Shown one piece after another: positions 44,870 to 54,172 of a stretch of DNA of 64,000 bases. The notes beneath the pieces were generated by a model. It saw nothing but the letters and a program-made list of their open reading frames with translations. It was not told the DNA's origin and searched no databases. The stretch comes from Bacteroidales bacterium (GTDB lineage Bacteria; Bacteroidota; Bacteroidia; Bacteroidales; F082), in assembly GCA_017548125.1 (NCBI GenBank), contig JAFYNK010000007.1, positions 62,001 to 126,000 on the forward strand. Direction: 5' to 3'. The stretch's first letter is position 1; the number at the start of each line of letters is the position of its first letter. The translations under genes and the position numbers were made by a program.

Positions 44870-45409
44870 ATGAAAGTTGCAAAAAACACAGTTGTCACAA
44901 TGACATACGTTTTACACCGTGAAACAGCTGACGGTGAGATTATCCAAGAAACAACAAAAGAACAACCATTCCAAGCTATTTTCGGCGCTGGCATGTTATT
45001 ACCAAAATTTGAAGAAAACTTGGACGGTTTAGAACCAGGCGCAACATTCGGTTTTGCTTTGACTCCAGCAGAAGGTTACGGTGAACGCAAAGACGAAAAC
45101 ATCCTCGACGTTAATAAAGACATCTTTGTACAAGACGGCGTTTTCAACGAAACAATTTGCCAAGTTGGTGCAACAGTTTGGTTCACAGATAACAACAATC
45201 AACCATTCCCAGGCAGAATCATGGAAATCGGCGAAACAACAGTTAAAGTTGACTTCAATCCAGAATTAGCTGGCGTTCCATTATATTTCACAGGTGAAAT
45301 TTTAGACGTTCGCGAAGTTAACGAATCAGACTTCGGCGGCGGTTGCGGCGGCGGTGGCTGTCACAATCAAAGCTGCTGCGACAGCTGCGGCGGCGGTTGC
45401 GGCGAATGA
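44870..45409 (+). CDS. FKBP-type peptidyl-prolyl isomerase, SlyD-like
   Basis: A 179-residue cytoplasmic FKBP with an inserted IF domain, the SlyD architecture: VTMTYVLHRETADGEIIQET, the AIFGAGMLLPKFEENLDGLEPG segment, the AEGYGER motif and the chaperone flap around VFNETICQVGATVWF. The C-terminus is a metal-binding tail with six cysteines and one histidine in 25 residues, rich in glycine, as in nickel-binding SlyD. It would catalyse prolyl isomerisation and hold folding intermediates; the tail suggests a metal-trafficking side role. The gene is followed by a strong bidirectional terminator. Confidence 0.92.
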   Translation: MKVAKNTVVTMTYVLHRETADGEIIQETTKEQPFQAIFGAGMLLPKFEENLDGLEPGATFGFALTPAEGYGERKDENILDVNKDIFVQDGVFNETICQVGATVWFTDNNNQPFPGRIMEIGETTVKVDFNPELAGVPLYFTGEILDVREVNESDFGGGCGGGGCHNQSCCDSCGGGCGE

Positions 45410-45422
45410 TAAAAATTCTAAG

Positions 45423-45464
45423 CAATAAAAAAATCGACTCAAACTTGAGTCGATTTTTTTATTG
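45423..45464. terminator. Bidirectional terminator after slyD-like gene
   Basis: Perfect 18-bp inverted repeat (45423-45440 with 45447-45464, loop AAACTT), with A7 and T7 tracts on either side, serving the convergent slyD-like and barrel genes. Confidence 0.92.
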
Positions 45465-45465
45465 T

Positions 45466-46131
45466 TTAAAATAAGTAAACAAAACCAAATGATGCCACCT
45501 GACGAGTGTTAGCTCCGAGTTTGAAATCATTTGTCTTAACTGTTACATTACCGTCAGCTGAAGTTGTCTTTGTATGATTATAATTGATGCTTAACAAACC
45601 TATTTCTGTTGTAAAGAGAATATGGTTGTTAAATTTATATGTCAAACCAGGAATCAAACGACCGCCGATAGCAAGTGTATTATTGCCTTCATTTACAACA
45701 TCTCCAATTTTTGTATTTGCTTGAGAAATGCTAATAGGCATCTTAGCATCAACATACAATGTTATCTTGTCAAATCTTGCGTATGCATAACGGAAGAATG
45801 GTCCGAAATCAAAAGTGTTAGAATAATTCTTTTTATAAGATTCAACTATGACATCGCCATTAGAAGCTGTCCAGTCGTTATCTTTCTCAGAAGCGTAAGC
45901 ATAGCCCAAACCAAGACCAAAACCATAGCTCTTACCTGGAATCATATAACCGAAAGCAGGTGTAACTGAAAATCCACTTTTTACTGGAGCTAGATCAACT
46001 GTCATGAATGGAGCTTCATAACGAGTTTCACCACTAGTATGATTTGCGCTAACAGAACCAGCAACGAAGAACTGAGCGTTAGACACCAAACCTAACGCAA
46101 CAAAAACTAAAACGAGTAAAAATTTCTTCAT
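45466..46131 (-). CDS. Outer-membrane beta-barrel protein
   Basis: A 221-residue protein with signal peptide MKKFLLVLVFVALGLVSNAQ and a small barrel of about eight strands (FSVTPAFGYMIPGKSYGFGLGLGYAY, TFDFGPFFRYAYARFDKITLYVDAKMP, GGRLIPGLTYKFNNHILFTTEIGLLSINY), ending in VASFGFVYLF with a terminal Phe, as barrels require. This is the common OMP_b-brl type found throughout Bacteroidota. No function can be assigned. Confidence 0.85.
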   Translation of the reverse strand: MKKFLLVLVFVALGLVSNAQFFVAGSVSANHTSGETRYEAPFMTVDLAPVKSGFSVTPAFGYMIPGKSYGFGLGLGYAYASEKDNDWTASNGDVIVESYKKNYSNTFDFGPFFRYAYARFDKITLYVDAKMPISISQANTKIGDVVNEGNNTLAIGGRLIPGLTYKFNNHILFTTEIGLLSINYNHTKTTSADGNVTVKTNDFKLGANTRQVASFGFVYLF

Positions 46132-46288
46132 TTTATAAAATTTAAGTTAATATTCAATTTGCAAAACAATGATAATAAGCAAAATAAAAGCAACTAACTA
46201 TCACTCACAAAATTACAAATAATTTCAATCAAACATGAAGCAAAGAGAAATTATTTTAACACGACTCCCCAAAAACAAATTATTTTTC

Positions 46289-46296
46289 TATTTTTG
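46289..46296 (+). promoter_or_regulatory. Putative -7 box for the transglutaminase-like gene
   Basis: TATTTTTG, 22 nt before the ATG at 46318. Its position argues against the TTG upstream start at 46294. Confidence 0.55.
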
Positions 46297-46317
46297 TTCT
46301 TATTAAAACCTCACATT

Positions 46318-47772
46318 ATGATCAAGAAAATTACCTTTATAATTTTTACAATATTTATTTCCGTAAGCACTTTTGCCGACAATCCCAATGTTCCCACAAA
46401 ATTATATTTTGGTCATAATGAATTATATAAAAAACCGAACTACGCATACAATCCGCACATCATCAAATCAAAATACGATTATTCCGATATCACACTTTCA
46501 ATAACCCGAGGATGTAACAACGATTACGAAAGAATATGCGCCATTTACAAATGGATATGCGACAATATCAGTTACGACACCGAATATGAAATATACGATG
46601 CTGACCATTGCTTCGACAAAAGAAAAGGCGTCTGTCAAGCCTATTGCAATCTCTTCTACTATATGGCAGAATCAATCGACATAAGAGTTGAAATAATAAA
46701 TGGAATAACAAAGGATTTTGATGGAAATATAAGCGACGGTCACGGATGGATTTTCGCATACACAAAAAAGAACTACGGAATATTATTAGACCCAACTTGG
46801 GGTGCAGGCTCGGTCAATGAGAACGAATTCACAAAAAGCAACGACTGCTGGATGTGGTTCAACGTATCACCCGAATGGATGATTCTAAGTCATTTCCCAG
46901 AAAACAAATCATACCAACTTATCGACAATCCTATCTCATACAATAAATTTTTATCATTAACTCCATCCAACTCACTGTGGATTAGTTACGGAATGAACGA
47001 CAAAGACATTTATGACATGATTATGAACGACAAATTAACATTGCCAACATTTTATGCTGGCGGTGAAGGAAAATTCAAGTTTAAAGAACTCCCATTACGA
47101 AAATCGCTCAAAATCGGACACACATACACACTACGTATCAAAATGATAACAGACAATATGATTGGAATTGCAAACGGAAACAGCGTCATATATAAAAATG
47201 ACAAATGGGAACATGAGGGCAATAACATATATTACATTGAGTTTACACCTCGTAAAGAAGGCACACTAACTTTCTGCATACATGACCACGACGACGTTTG
47301 GTCAAATATGATTAGTTACACCATCGACACTCCTACCGATAAAGATTGGGATATGCTAAAACAACATTATCCACTCGACATTCCATTAGTCCGAGACGTT
47401 AAAAATCTCTACGAAAAAGAGTGGGAAAATGCTGGAATTGACAATCACAAACTTCTGCAACTTATTGAAAAACACAATATCAAAGAACTACCATTATTTT
47501 ATACAAACATGGGCATTAATTTTAAAATAATCTCCATACCTATGTCAAAGAAACTCTACATAGGACAATCTTATACATTTATAATATCACCTCGAGACAA
47601 CAACAATTTAGCTATTGTACACAATGACAACTGGTATATGGAATGGAATACCACTAATGACGGTTTCTACACAATGACCATAACACCAAAGCAAAAAGGC
47701 AGTTTGACAATTTACCTACAACAAGGCGAAAGTAGCCAATACAGCGGATGCATAACATACGACGTCGAGTAA
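46318..47772 (+). CDS. Secreted transglutaminase-like protein
   Basis: A 484-residue exported protein with signal peptide MIKKITFIIFTIFISVSTFA. A transglutaminase-core domain occupies about residues 40-200. The likely catalytic triad is the Cys in RKGVCQAYCNLF, the His in SDGHGWIFA and the Asp in LLDPTWGAGS, the order of KY-type peptidases. The C-terminal half has two repeated beta domains with similar LPTFYAGGEGKFKFKELPL and ITPKQKGSLTIYL patterns, probably Ig-like. Family members act as cysteine peptidases or transamidases outside the cell. Target unknown. The gene stands alone with its own promoter. Confidence 0.82.
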   Translation: MIKKITFIIFTIFISVSTFADNPNVPTKLYFGHNELYKKPNYAYNPHIIKSKYDYSDITLSITRGCNNDYERICAIYKWICDNISYDTEYEIYDADHCFDKRKGVCQAYCNLFYYMAESIDIRVEIINGITKDFDGNISDGHGWIFAYTKKNYGILLDPTWGAGSVNENEFTKSNDCWMWFNVSPEWMILSHFPENKSYQLIDNPISYNKFLSLTPSNSLWISYGMNDKDIYDMIMNDKLTLPTFYAGGEGKFKFKELPLRKSLKIGHTYTLRIKMITDNMIGIANGNSVIYKNDKWEHEGNNIYYIEFTPRKEGTLTFCIHDHDDVWSNMISYTIDTPTDKDWDMLKQHYPLDIPLVRDVKNLYEKEWENAGIDNHKLLQLIEKHNIKELPLFYTNMGINFKIISIPMSKKLYIGQSYTFIISPRDNNNLAIVHNDNWYMEWNTTNDGFYTMTITPKQKGSLTIYLQQGESSQYSGCITYDVE

Positions 47773-47776
47773 ACCA

Positions 47777-49042
47777 TCAAGTTAACTTTATTTTCGACAA
47801 TGCCATATAAATCCTACATTCTAAACATCGCCGCCTTCTACAATAATATTTATACATATATAGAATCGCTTGCGTTTGAAATGCATTTTGCAATATAACT
47901 CCGCTATTATTGAAATTACGTATTATGACGTTATCTTCAGCATCAATCTGTTCCAAATAAGTCATCGCTTTTTCCTTATAACTCTCCAAATAATAAAATT
48001 GTCCATAATAAAACAACATAGGCACTATCGCGTTTATGAGGACAGAATCGATGGCTGTACGTCCCAGACTTTTCTTTTTTTCAACTTTCGACACTTTGTC
48101 AAATTGAAAATGATTATCCCAATATGCATTCAACTCTACATCAAACAATCCGATTATATCATCCAAACCAAGAGAATCTCTGATTTTTGAAAACATATTG
48201 CCATTATTGATAATAATTTTAGAAAGCTGCGCAATTCTTATTGTGGGAAAATTTGGCGGTCTGAGTCTCAAGAACTTCCAATTTGACATAGGCATAACTT
48301 TCAAGCCAAACTTAGACTTTAGCATTTTAAATTCTCTCTTCAAAAGCGAAGGATATTCTTCTTCAAAATCATTTTCAAGAAAACCGGCACAACCAAACAT
48401 CATCGATTCAACATATATTTCATTATCAAGATGTTTCATGAGAACATTGAGCGGAAGAATCTTTGATAAATATTCAAAAGAATCATTATTGATTTTCAAG
48501 CCAAAATAACGCATAATCCGTTGGTAGAAAACCTGTTCCCAGTCATAGTGATTGTTTTTTAACCTAAAATCCAGTTCTTTACATTCATATTCAAGATGTT
48601 CGACAAGCATTCTGTCGAGCCACGATACAATTGTAAAATCCTGAACGCCGCCAATAAATTCCCCACAAGGGATCCAATTTTTAGAACTGAGAAACCTATT
48701 ATAATTATGCAGCAATGTTTGATTAAATTTATCTTTTACCTCAAGGGTAGGAATCTTAAGTTTATCAGTGTCATATTCATAAACGACATGGAGAATCACA
48801 TTGTTGTAATTGTCATCATATTGATGTTTATGTTTAAACCAGTCAGAAGCACGCACGTGCATTTCTACCTGCCCAGCCCACAGCGTATTACCTATTTTAA
48901 TTCTGGCATTGACATAATCCGCACCAGAGTCAAAATTTCTATTACCAACAGAAATTATTGATATATCGTCACCTTCTGTGGTTTTCAAATCAAGATTGAG
49001 AAGACGATTTTCCCACAAATAATATAAAAATTCCTCTTTCAT
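47777..49042 (-). CDS. DUF2851-like protein
   Basis: A 421-residue cytoplasmic protein, convergent with the transglutaminase-like gene, with only 4 bases between stops. The N-terminus (EEFLYYLWENRLLNLDLKTTEGD, then SGADYVNARIKIGNTLWAGQVEMHVRASDWFKHKH) is the conserved start of DUF2851, common in Bacteroidota. The remainder has a Cys-rich end (YYCRRRRCLECRIYMAL). The N-terminal pattern with GQVEMH resembles nuclease-type folds, though this is a guess. Function unknown. Confidence 0.85.
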   Translation of the reverse strand: MKEEFLYYLWENRLLNLDLKTTEGDDISIISVGNRNFDSGADYVNARIKIGNTLWAGQVEMHVRASDWFKHKHQYDDNYNNVILHVVYEYDTDKLKIPTLEVKDKFNQTLLHNYNRFLSSKNWIPCGEFIGGVQDFTIVSWLDRMLVEHLEYECKELDFRLKNNHYDWEQVFYQRIMRYFGLKINNDSFEYLSKILPLNVLMKHLDNEIYVESMMFGCAGFLENDFEEEYPSLLKREFKMLKSKFGLKVMPMSNWKFLRLRPPNFPTIRIAQLSKIIINNGNMFSKIRDSLGLDDIIGLFDVELNAYWDNHFQFDKVSKVEKKKSLGRTAIDSVLINAIVPMLFYYGQFYYLESYKEKAMTYLEQIDAEDNVIIRNFNNSGVILQNAFQTQAILYMYKYYCRRRRCLECRIYMALSKIKLT

Positions 49043-49068
49043 AATTTCGTCTCATAAACTTTGGACTT

Positions 49069-49076
49069 CAAAATTA
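49069..49076 (-). promoter_or_regulatory. Putative -7 box for the DUF2851-like gene
   Basis: TAATTTTG on the minus strand, 27 nt before the ATG. Confidence 0.45.
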
Positions 49077-49187
49077 CGAAATCAGAATGTGGTTTGTCAA
49101 GAGTTAGAAGCAGAAAATCATTCGTTTTAACAATTATTAACGAAATGTTTATAAAAATTAAGTTTTTATGTTAAAATAAATTAAGAA

Positions 49188-50768
49188 TCAAGGAGTTTTA
49201 TTCTCGTCGAACCAAGTTTTAGGTATTTTCTTTAAATCCTTTAACATATAAACAAACACGTATTTAGCAGGTTTTCCGCAACGTTCTATTGTTATTGTAT
49301 CAGCAGGTACAATTTCTTTAAAATAAGGTTTAAGATATTTGTTAGGTTCATAATAATCAAAGCTTTCCGTCAAAAACCAATAATCTTCGCCCAACTTCAA
49401 ATCACCACGTTCCTTATTAATCCACGCGTATTTATGAATTTCACTAGGGTCTCTAAATCCATACATGTTGATTCCCAATGGATAAGCGATATAATAATCC
49501 ATATTTGCCAAAGGATACCATTTCAAAGCAATCATGCCATCGCTTTCTTTCATCTTGCCTTTACTGATAATTTCTTCTTTAATTTCTTGAAATTCAGGCT
49601 TAATCTTACGCCAGCCGTACATGTCAAGAGTAAAGTCACCTTCGCCATAACGCTGTATTGTCTTTGACCTTTCAGAAAAATTCAACGGTATAACACCGGT
49701 TTTAATCTCCACAACACCTAATAATAATATAAAAAGCAAGACGCATAAGGATGTAACTATTGATTTTGGAATAATCAAATAATTATCTTTAATCTCGTAT
49801 TTGTCAGAAAGTTGTGCAGCAACAAAAATCAATAATAATACAAAAGATGGTGCAGTCCAATGTGGTAAAATTTGTCTTGTCAAAGAGAAAAACCAAAATA
49901 AGATTATCAAAGGTAGAGTCAGACACAAAATCAAACGTTTCGGCATATCAGAAACAAATTTACCTCCTTTGGTCAAAGCTATTAAAGCAATGATTATCAA
50001 TATATAATTGATAGGGTTATTATACGCAAGCTCACCAATTATTTCCGTCAAGAAATATTCAGGGTGGAACTCGCCAAAGAATCCCACTCTGTTTCCATGA
50101 AAAGTAAAACTAATAAATTCATTATTAATATTCCAAATCAAAATAGGCAGCATGCAAATAGCTGATATTGAAGCAGAAAAATACAAAAACGGATTCTTAA
50201 ACTCCTTCCTTGAATATAAAATAATATACAATCCTATTCCCAACCAAATGAAAGCACCAGAATATTTCGACAGCATCGCTAAGCCAGAAAACAATCCGGC
50301 TAAAACTAGATGCTTGTTTTTCTCATTTTGAAAATATCTAATAAACTGTAATACAGCAAGAAACGTAAATATACTCAAAGGAGTATCTGGCAAAATAAAA
50401 ATTCCTGTTATCACAAATGCATAAACAGAAGCAGTATAAAGCAGCGCGGCATAGAAACCGGTCTGTTTATTTTTTATTTGTCTGCCAATCAGATATACAA
50501 GATATGTGTTGATTGTCATGAAGATAACTGAAGAAAGACGCAAAAAGAACTCACTTGAAAACAAAAGATTACAGCTAAAAAGCTGCATCACAAATCCAAC
50601 CATCGGAGGATGATCAAAGTGACTCCAATCAGGATACATCGCGTAAGTCCAATAATATACTTCATCATTGCCAAATTCAATAATAGAAGCTAAAACTCCT
50701 CTTATCAAAGCACTTACAGCCAATAATAAAATCAAATATTTATTTATTGCATTCTCTTTTATCTTCAT
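49188..50768 (-). CDS. ArnT/GT39-type membrane glycosyltransferase
   Basis: A 526-residue integral membrane protein with about eleven helices. The first periplasmic loop has NDEVYYWTYAMYPDWSHFDHPPMVGFV, where the acidic NDE pair and the HPP motif mark the catalytic loop of ArnT- and PMT-type enzymes. These move a sugar from a polyprenyl phosphate onto an envelope acceptor such as lipid A or a protein. The ATG at 50768 is chosen over a TTG one codon earlier. It overlaps the upstream gene by 29 nt, so the two are co-translated. The polyprenyl-sugar donor could come from the Dpm1-like enzyme at 16.6 kb. Confidence 0.88.
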   Translation of the reverse strand: MKIKENAINKYLILLLAVSALIRGVLASIIEFGNDEVYYWTYAMYPDWSHFDHPPMVGFVMQLFSCNLLFSSEFFLRLSSVIFMTINTYLVYLIGRQIKNKQTGFYAALLYTASVYAFVITGIFILPDTPLSIFTFLAVLQFIRYFQNEKNKHLVLAGLFSGLAMLSKYSGAFIWLGIGLYIILYSRKEFKNPFLYFSASISAICMLPILIWNINNEFISFTFHGNRVGFFGEFHPEYFLTEIIGELAYNNPINYILIIIALIALTKGGKFVSDMPKRLILCLTLPLIILFWFFSLTRQILPHWTAPSFVLLLIFVAAQLSDKYEIKDNYLIIPKSIVTSLCVLLFILLLGVVEIKTGVIPLNFSERSKTIQRYGEGDFTLDMYGWRKIKPEFQEIKEEIISKGKMKESDGMIALKWYPLANMDYYIAYPLGINMYGFRDPSEIHKYAWINKERGDLKLGEDYWFLTESFDYYEPNKYLKPYFKEIVPADTITIERCGKPAKYVFVYMLKDLKKIPKTWFDENKTP

Positions 50769-51819
50769 CAACGTCTTCTTTTTTACTTGTTAACAAATAT
50801 TTTGCAAAAAATATTATGACAAACACAAAAACGATTCTCATAAGCCAGGTTCTTTCCTTCATCATTTCCGACATTGAAGGAATGAAAAAATACTGAAACT
50901 CATGGCGTACGACAGGGTTAAGGTAAATTATCGTCTCATCGTTAAAATTCATTTGAATCCTAATATATGAGTCATCTTCTTTAAAAACATAAGAAGCCTT
51001 ACATGCATCTGGATATAACTTTTCTTTAACAATTCCATTTTGACCAATAAATTGCAAGGCTGTTATTTCTTTCGTTGCTTCGACGAACAAAGTGTCGTTT
51101 TTTAAAGTCAGAGATTTTAATTCTGGCAAGTCGGATTTTCCATCCAAATACCTAACAGCGTAAGAATCACCATTTTTCAATGAATTTATAATTTGCGTCT
51201 TGTCGTTTAAATCAGCATTAACGGCAGTTTTATAAACATATTTCACGTCATTTAATACCGATTTATAACCTGTCGCCAAAATATTAACGTGGCGTCCAGA
51301 AGAGAGAGCCAAATCCCAATAATAGAAATAATTGCCGTAAGGAGAAATTACTTCCATCAATCTATAATTATCTAAATGCTTGATTTCGCGCTGCTTAAAT
51401 CCAGCATCGACATGCGTGGGAATAACCAGCGAAGAAGTTTTGTTCAAACGGTTGATAATATATTGCTTGAAATGAATGTTCTTGTAAAAAGGATAATCCA
51501 GTTTGATTTTAGATTGATAATCAACACAAAGATAACGAGTTGGAAACAAACCAAAACCATATTCGTATGTTGGAATCAAACTGTCATTTCTCAAATCGAG
51601 ATAATTCCAATTTACATCTGTTAAATTTTGATAAGGGTTGTTAATGAACTTTCCTGCAAAAGGCTTAGGATTTTCAAAACGATAAGTCGGCACAAATACA
51701 TATAATGCCACAAGAAAAAGTACCATTATCCCAAGCAAACCAACGATTATGCAAAGGAAAATGTTATCTTTTTTACAAAGATTTTTCAAACTAAAAATAT
51801 CGTGTTTTTGTTTTTTCAT
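50740..51819 (-). CDS. Membrane protein with a degenerate PHP-like domain
   Basis: A 359-residue protein with an N-terminal transmembrane helix (FLCIIVGLLGIMVLFLVALYVFV) and a C-terminal one (WLMRIVFVFVIIFFAKYLL). The periplasmic middle follows the strand order of PHP phosphoesterases (IPTHVDAGF, LMEVISPYG, then YYWDLALSSGRHVNILATGY, like the PHP LLSAGRxxxxxGSD segment), but most metal-binding histidines are missing, so it is probably not an active hydrolase. It overlaps the GT39-type enzyme by 29 nt and may be its partner. The fold assignment is tentative. Confidence 0.55.
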   Translation of the reverse strand: MKKQKHDIFSLKNLCKKDNIFLCIIVGLLGIMVLFLVALYVFVPTYRFENPKPFAGKFINNPYQNLTDVNWNYLDLRNDSLIPTYEYGFGLFPTRYLCVDYQSKIKLDYPFYKNIHFKQYIINRLNKTSSLVIPTHVDAGFKQREIKHLDNYRLMEVISPYGNYFYYWDLALSSGRHVNILATGYKSVLNDVKYVYKTAVNADLNDKTQIINSLKNGDSYAVRYLDGKSDLPELKSLTLKNDTLFVEATKEITALQFIGQNGIVKEKLYPDACKASYVFKEDDSYIRIQMNFNDETIIYLNPVVRHEFQYFFIPSMSEMMKERTWLMRIVFVFVIIFFAKYLLTSKKEDVDEDKRECNK

Positions 51820-51836
51820 AGATACATTTAAAAGTG

Positions 51837-51844
51837 CAAATATA
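51837..51844 (-). promoter_or_regulatory. Putative -7 box for the PHP-like/GT39 operon
   Basis: TATATTTG on the minus strand, 18 nt before the ATG at 51819. Confidence 0.55.
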
Positions 51845-51881
51845 ATACTAAAAATGGACTTTAACGAATCATATTTTTTTG

Positions 51882-51889
51882 TATTTTTG
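51882..51889 (+). promoter_or_regulatory. Putative -7 box for the suf operon
   Basis: TATTTTTG, 32 nt before the sufB ATG at 51921. No Rrf2-type operator could be recognised in the short divergent region. Confidence 0.5.
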
Positions 51890-51920
51890 CTAAAATTTAT
51901 AACTTAATTCAAAATAAAAT

Positions 51921-53372
51921 ATGGATTCAAATCCTAATGAAAATATAATAGAAAAAGTAACCAACAAAGAATATGAGTTTGGCTTTGTGACTGATATTGA
52001 GACAGATTTTGCGCCGAAAGGGCTTAACGAGGACATCATCAGACTCATTTCGACAAAGAAAGAAGAACCAGAGTGGTTGCTTGAATTCCGTTTAAAAGCA
52101 TATAGACATTGGTTGACGATGAAACAGCCTACATGGGCACATCTCAACATTCCTCCTATTGACTATCAAGATATTATTTATTATGCGGCTCCTAAAAAGA
52201 GAAAAGAGCTTCAAAGTTTGGACGAAGTTGATCCAGAATTGCTTGACACTTTTAATAAATTAGGCATCTCTTTGGACGAGCAGAAGCGTCTCTCTGGCGT
52301 TGCCGTCGATGCCGTCATGGACAGCACTTCTGTCAAGACGACGTTTCAAGATACCTTGTCGAAGCATGGAATCATTTTCATGTCGTTCAGCGAGGCTGTC
52401 AAGCAATATCCTGATTTAGTTAAAAAATATTTAGGAACTGTTGTTCCACATACCGACAATTTCTTTGCAGCGTTAAATTCTGCTGTATTTAGCGATGGCT
52501 CATTCTGTTACATTCCAAAAGGCGTACGTTGTCCGTTAGAATTATCGACATATTTCCGTATCAATGCGGCTAATACCGGACAATTTGAACGTACACTCAT
52601 CGTTGCAGAAGAAGGCGCATACGTGAGCTATATGGAAGGCTGCACAGCTCCGCAACGCGATGAAAATCAGCTTCATGCTGCTATCGTGGAAATCATAGCG
52701 GAGACAGATGCAGAGGTGAAATATTCAACAGTACAGAACTGGTATCCAGGCGATAAAGACGGCAAAGGCGGTATCTACAACTTCGTTACTAAACGAGGCA
52801 TCTGCCGAGGCGCTCGTTCTAAGATATCATGGACACAGGTGGAGACAGGCTCTGCAATTACTTGGAAATACCCAAGCTGCATCCTGAAAGGCGATTATTC
52901 TTCAGCCGAATTTTATTCTGTAGCTGTGACAAACAACTACCAGCAAGCCGACACCGGAACAAAGATGATTCATTTAGGAAAAAACAGCAAAAGCACTATC
53001 ATTTCCAAGGGTATTTCGGCTGGACGCAGCCAGAACAGCTATCGCGGATTGGTACGCATCGCTCCTAATGCAAGCAACTGCCGCAACTTCTCACAATGCG
53101 ACTCATTGCTCCTCGGCGACAAATGCGGAGCCCACACATGGCCATATATACAATGCAACAACGACACCGCAATACTAGAACACGAAGCAACAACATCGAA
53201 GATTTCTGAAGACCAATTGTTCTATTGCAATCAAAGAGGCATCGACACTGAGAAAGCGATTGGGTTGATTGTCAATGGTTACGCTAAAGACGTATTGAAC
53301 AAACTTCCGATGGAATTCGCCGTTGAAGCGCAAAAATTATTGTCAATCACACTAGAAGGCAGTGTCGGTTGA
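51921..53372 (+). CDS. sufB: Fe-S cluster assembly scaffold SufB
   Basis: A 483-residue scaffold subunit of the SufBC2D complex, where iron-sulfur clusters are built under oxidative or iron-poor conditions. Diagnostic segments: [60 protein letters not shown], and [36 protein letters not shown]. The C-terminal [17 protein letters not shown] holds a cysteine implicated in cluster assembly. It opens a six-gene operon with sufC, sufD, sufS, sufE and a sufT-like gene. No sufA or sufU is present, as is usual in Bacteroidota. Confidence 0.97.
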   Translation: MDSNPNENIIEKVTNKEYEFGFVTDIETDFAPKGLNEDIIRLISTKKEEPEWLLEFRLKAYRHWLTMKQPTWAHLNIPPIDYQDIIYYAAPKKRKELQSLDEVDPELLDTFNKLGISLDEQKRLSGVAVDAVMDSTSVKTTFQDTLSKHGIIFMSFSEAVKQYPDLVKKYLGTVVPHTDNFFAALNSAVFSDGSFCYIPKGVRCPLELSTYFRINAANTGQFERTLIVAEEGAYVSYMEGCTAPQRDENQLHAAIVEIIAETDAEVKYSTVQNWYPGDKDGKGGIYNFVTKRGICRGARSKISWTQVETGSAITWKYPSCILKGDYSSAEFYSVAVTNNYQQADTGTKMIHLGKNSKSTIISKGISAGRSQNSYRGLVRIAPNASNCRNFSQCDSLLLGDKCGAHTWPYIQCNNDTAILEHEATTSKISEDQLFYCNQRGIDTEKAIGLIVNGYAKDVLNKLPMEFAVEAQKLLSITLEGSVG

Positions 53373-53401
53373 TGTTTTAAACCTAAAGAAAATTAGTAAT
53401 T

Positions 53402-54154
53402 ATGTTATTCGAAATAAAAAACTTACATGTCTCAGTAGGAGGCAAAGAAATATTAAAAGGTTTTAACTTAAGTGTCAATGAAGGCGAGATTCATGCCATC
53501 ATGGGACCTAACGGAACTGGAAAAAGTACCTTGGCAGCAGCCATCACAGGAAGAGACGGATATGAAATAACAGAAGGAGAGATTTGGTTTAAAGGCAAGA
53601 ATATCATGGAGATGAGTCCAGCGGACCGCGCCAACGAAGGCATCTTCCTAAGCTTCCAATATCCAGTTGAAATACCAGGCGTAAGCATTCAGAACTTCAT
53701 GCGTACAGCAATAAACGCAAAGCGTGAATATCAAGGACTTCCAAACATGCCAATGCCAGAATTCATCAAGATGATGAAAGAAAAACAAGCAATGGTGGAA
53801 ATCACTGCTAAGTTACAAAATCGTTATGTAAATGTTGGATTCTCAGGCGGCGAGAAAAAGAAAAACGAGATATTCCAAATGGCGATGCTCGAACCACAAC
53901 TCGCTATCCTCGACGAAACAGACTCTGGTCTCGACATTGACGCTTTAAGAATCGTTGCCAATGGCGTAAACCAACTTCATAGAGACGATAACGCTTTCAT
54001 CGTAATCACTCACTATCAACGACTTCTCGACTACATCGTCCCTGATTTCGTTCATGTGATGTACGACGGACGCATCGTTAAGTCAGGCGACAAATCTCTC
54101 GCTTTAGAACTTGAAGAAAAAGGTTACGAATGGATTAAAGACACCATTCTTTAA
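53402..54154 (+). CDS. sufC: Fe-S cluster assembly ATPase SufC
   Basis: A 250-residue ABC-type ATPase of the SufBC2D scaffold. Walker A is GPNGTGKST at residues 35-43, the signature is FSGGEKKKNEIFQM, and Walker B is LAILDETDSGLDIDAL followed by VITHYQRLLDY. The ETDSGLDID sequence separates SufC from transport ATPases. ATP hydrolysis drives the conformational change that opens the SufB-SufD interface. It lies 29 bases after sufB and 18 before sufD. Confidence 0.97.
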   Translation: MLFEIKNLHVSVGGKEILKGFNLSVNEGEIHAIMGPNGTGKSTLAAAITGRDGYEITEGEIWFKGKNIMEMSPADRANEGIFLSFQYPVEIPGVSIQNFMRTAINAKREYQGLPNMPMPEFIKMMKEKQAMVEITAKLQNRYVNVGFSGGEKKKNEIFQMAMLEPQLAILDETDSGLDIDALRIVANGVNQLHRDDNAFIVITHYQRLLDYIVPDFVHVMYDGRIVKSGDKSLALELEEKGYEWIKDTIL

Positions 54155-54172
54155 TTTTAAAATTTGTAACTT

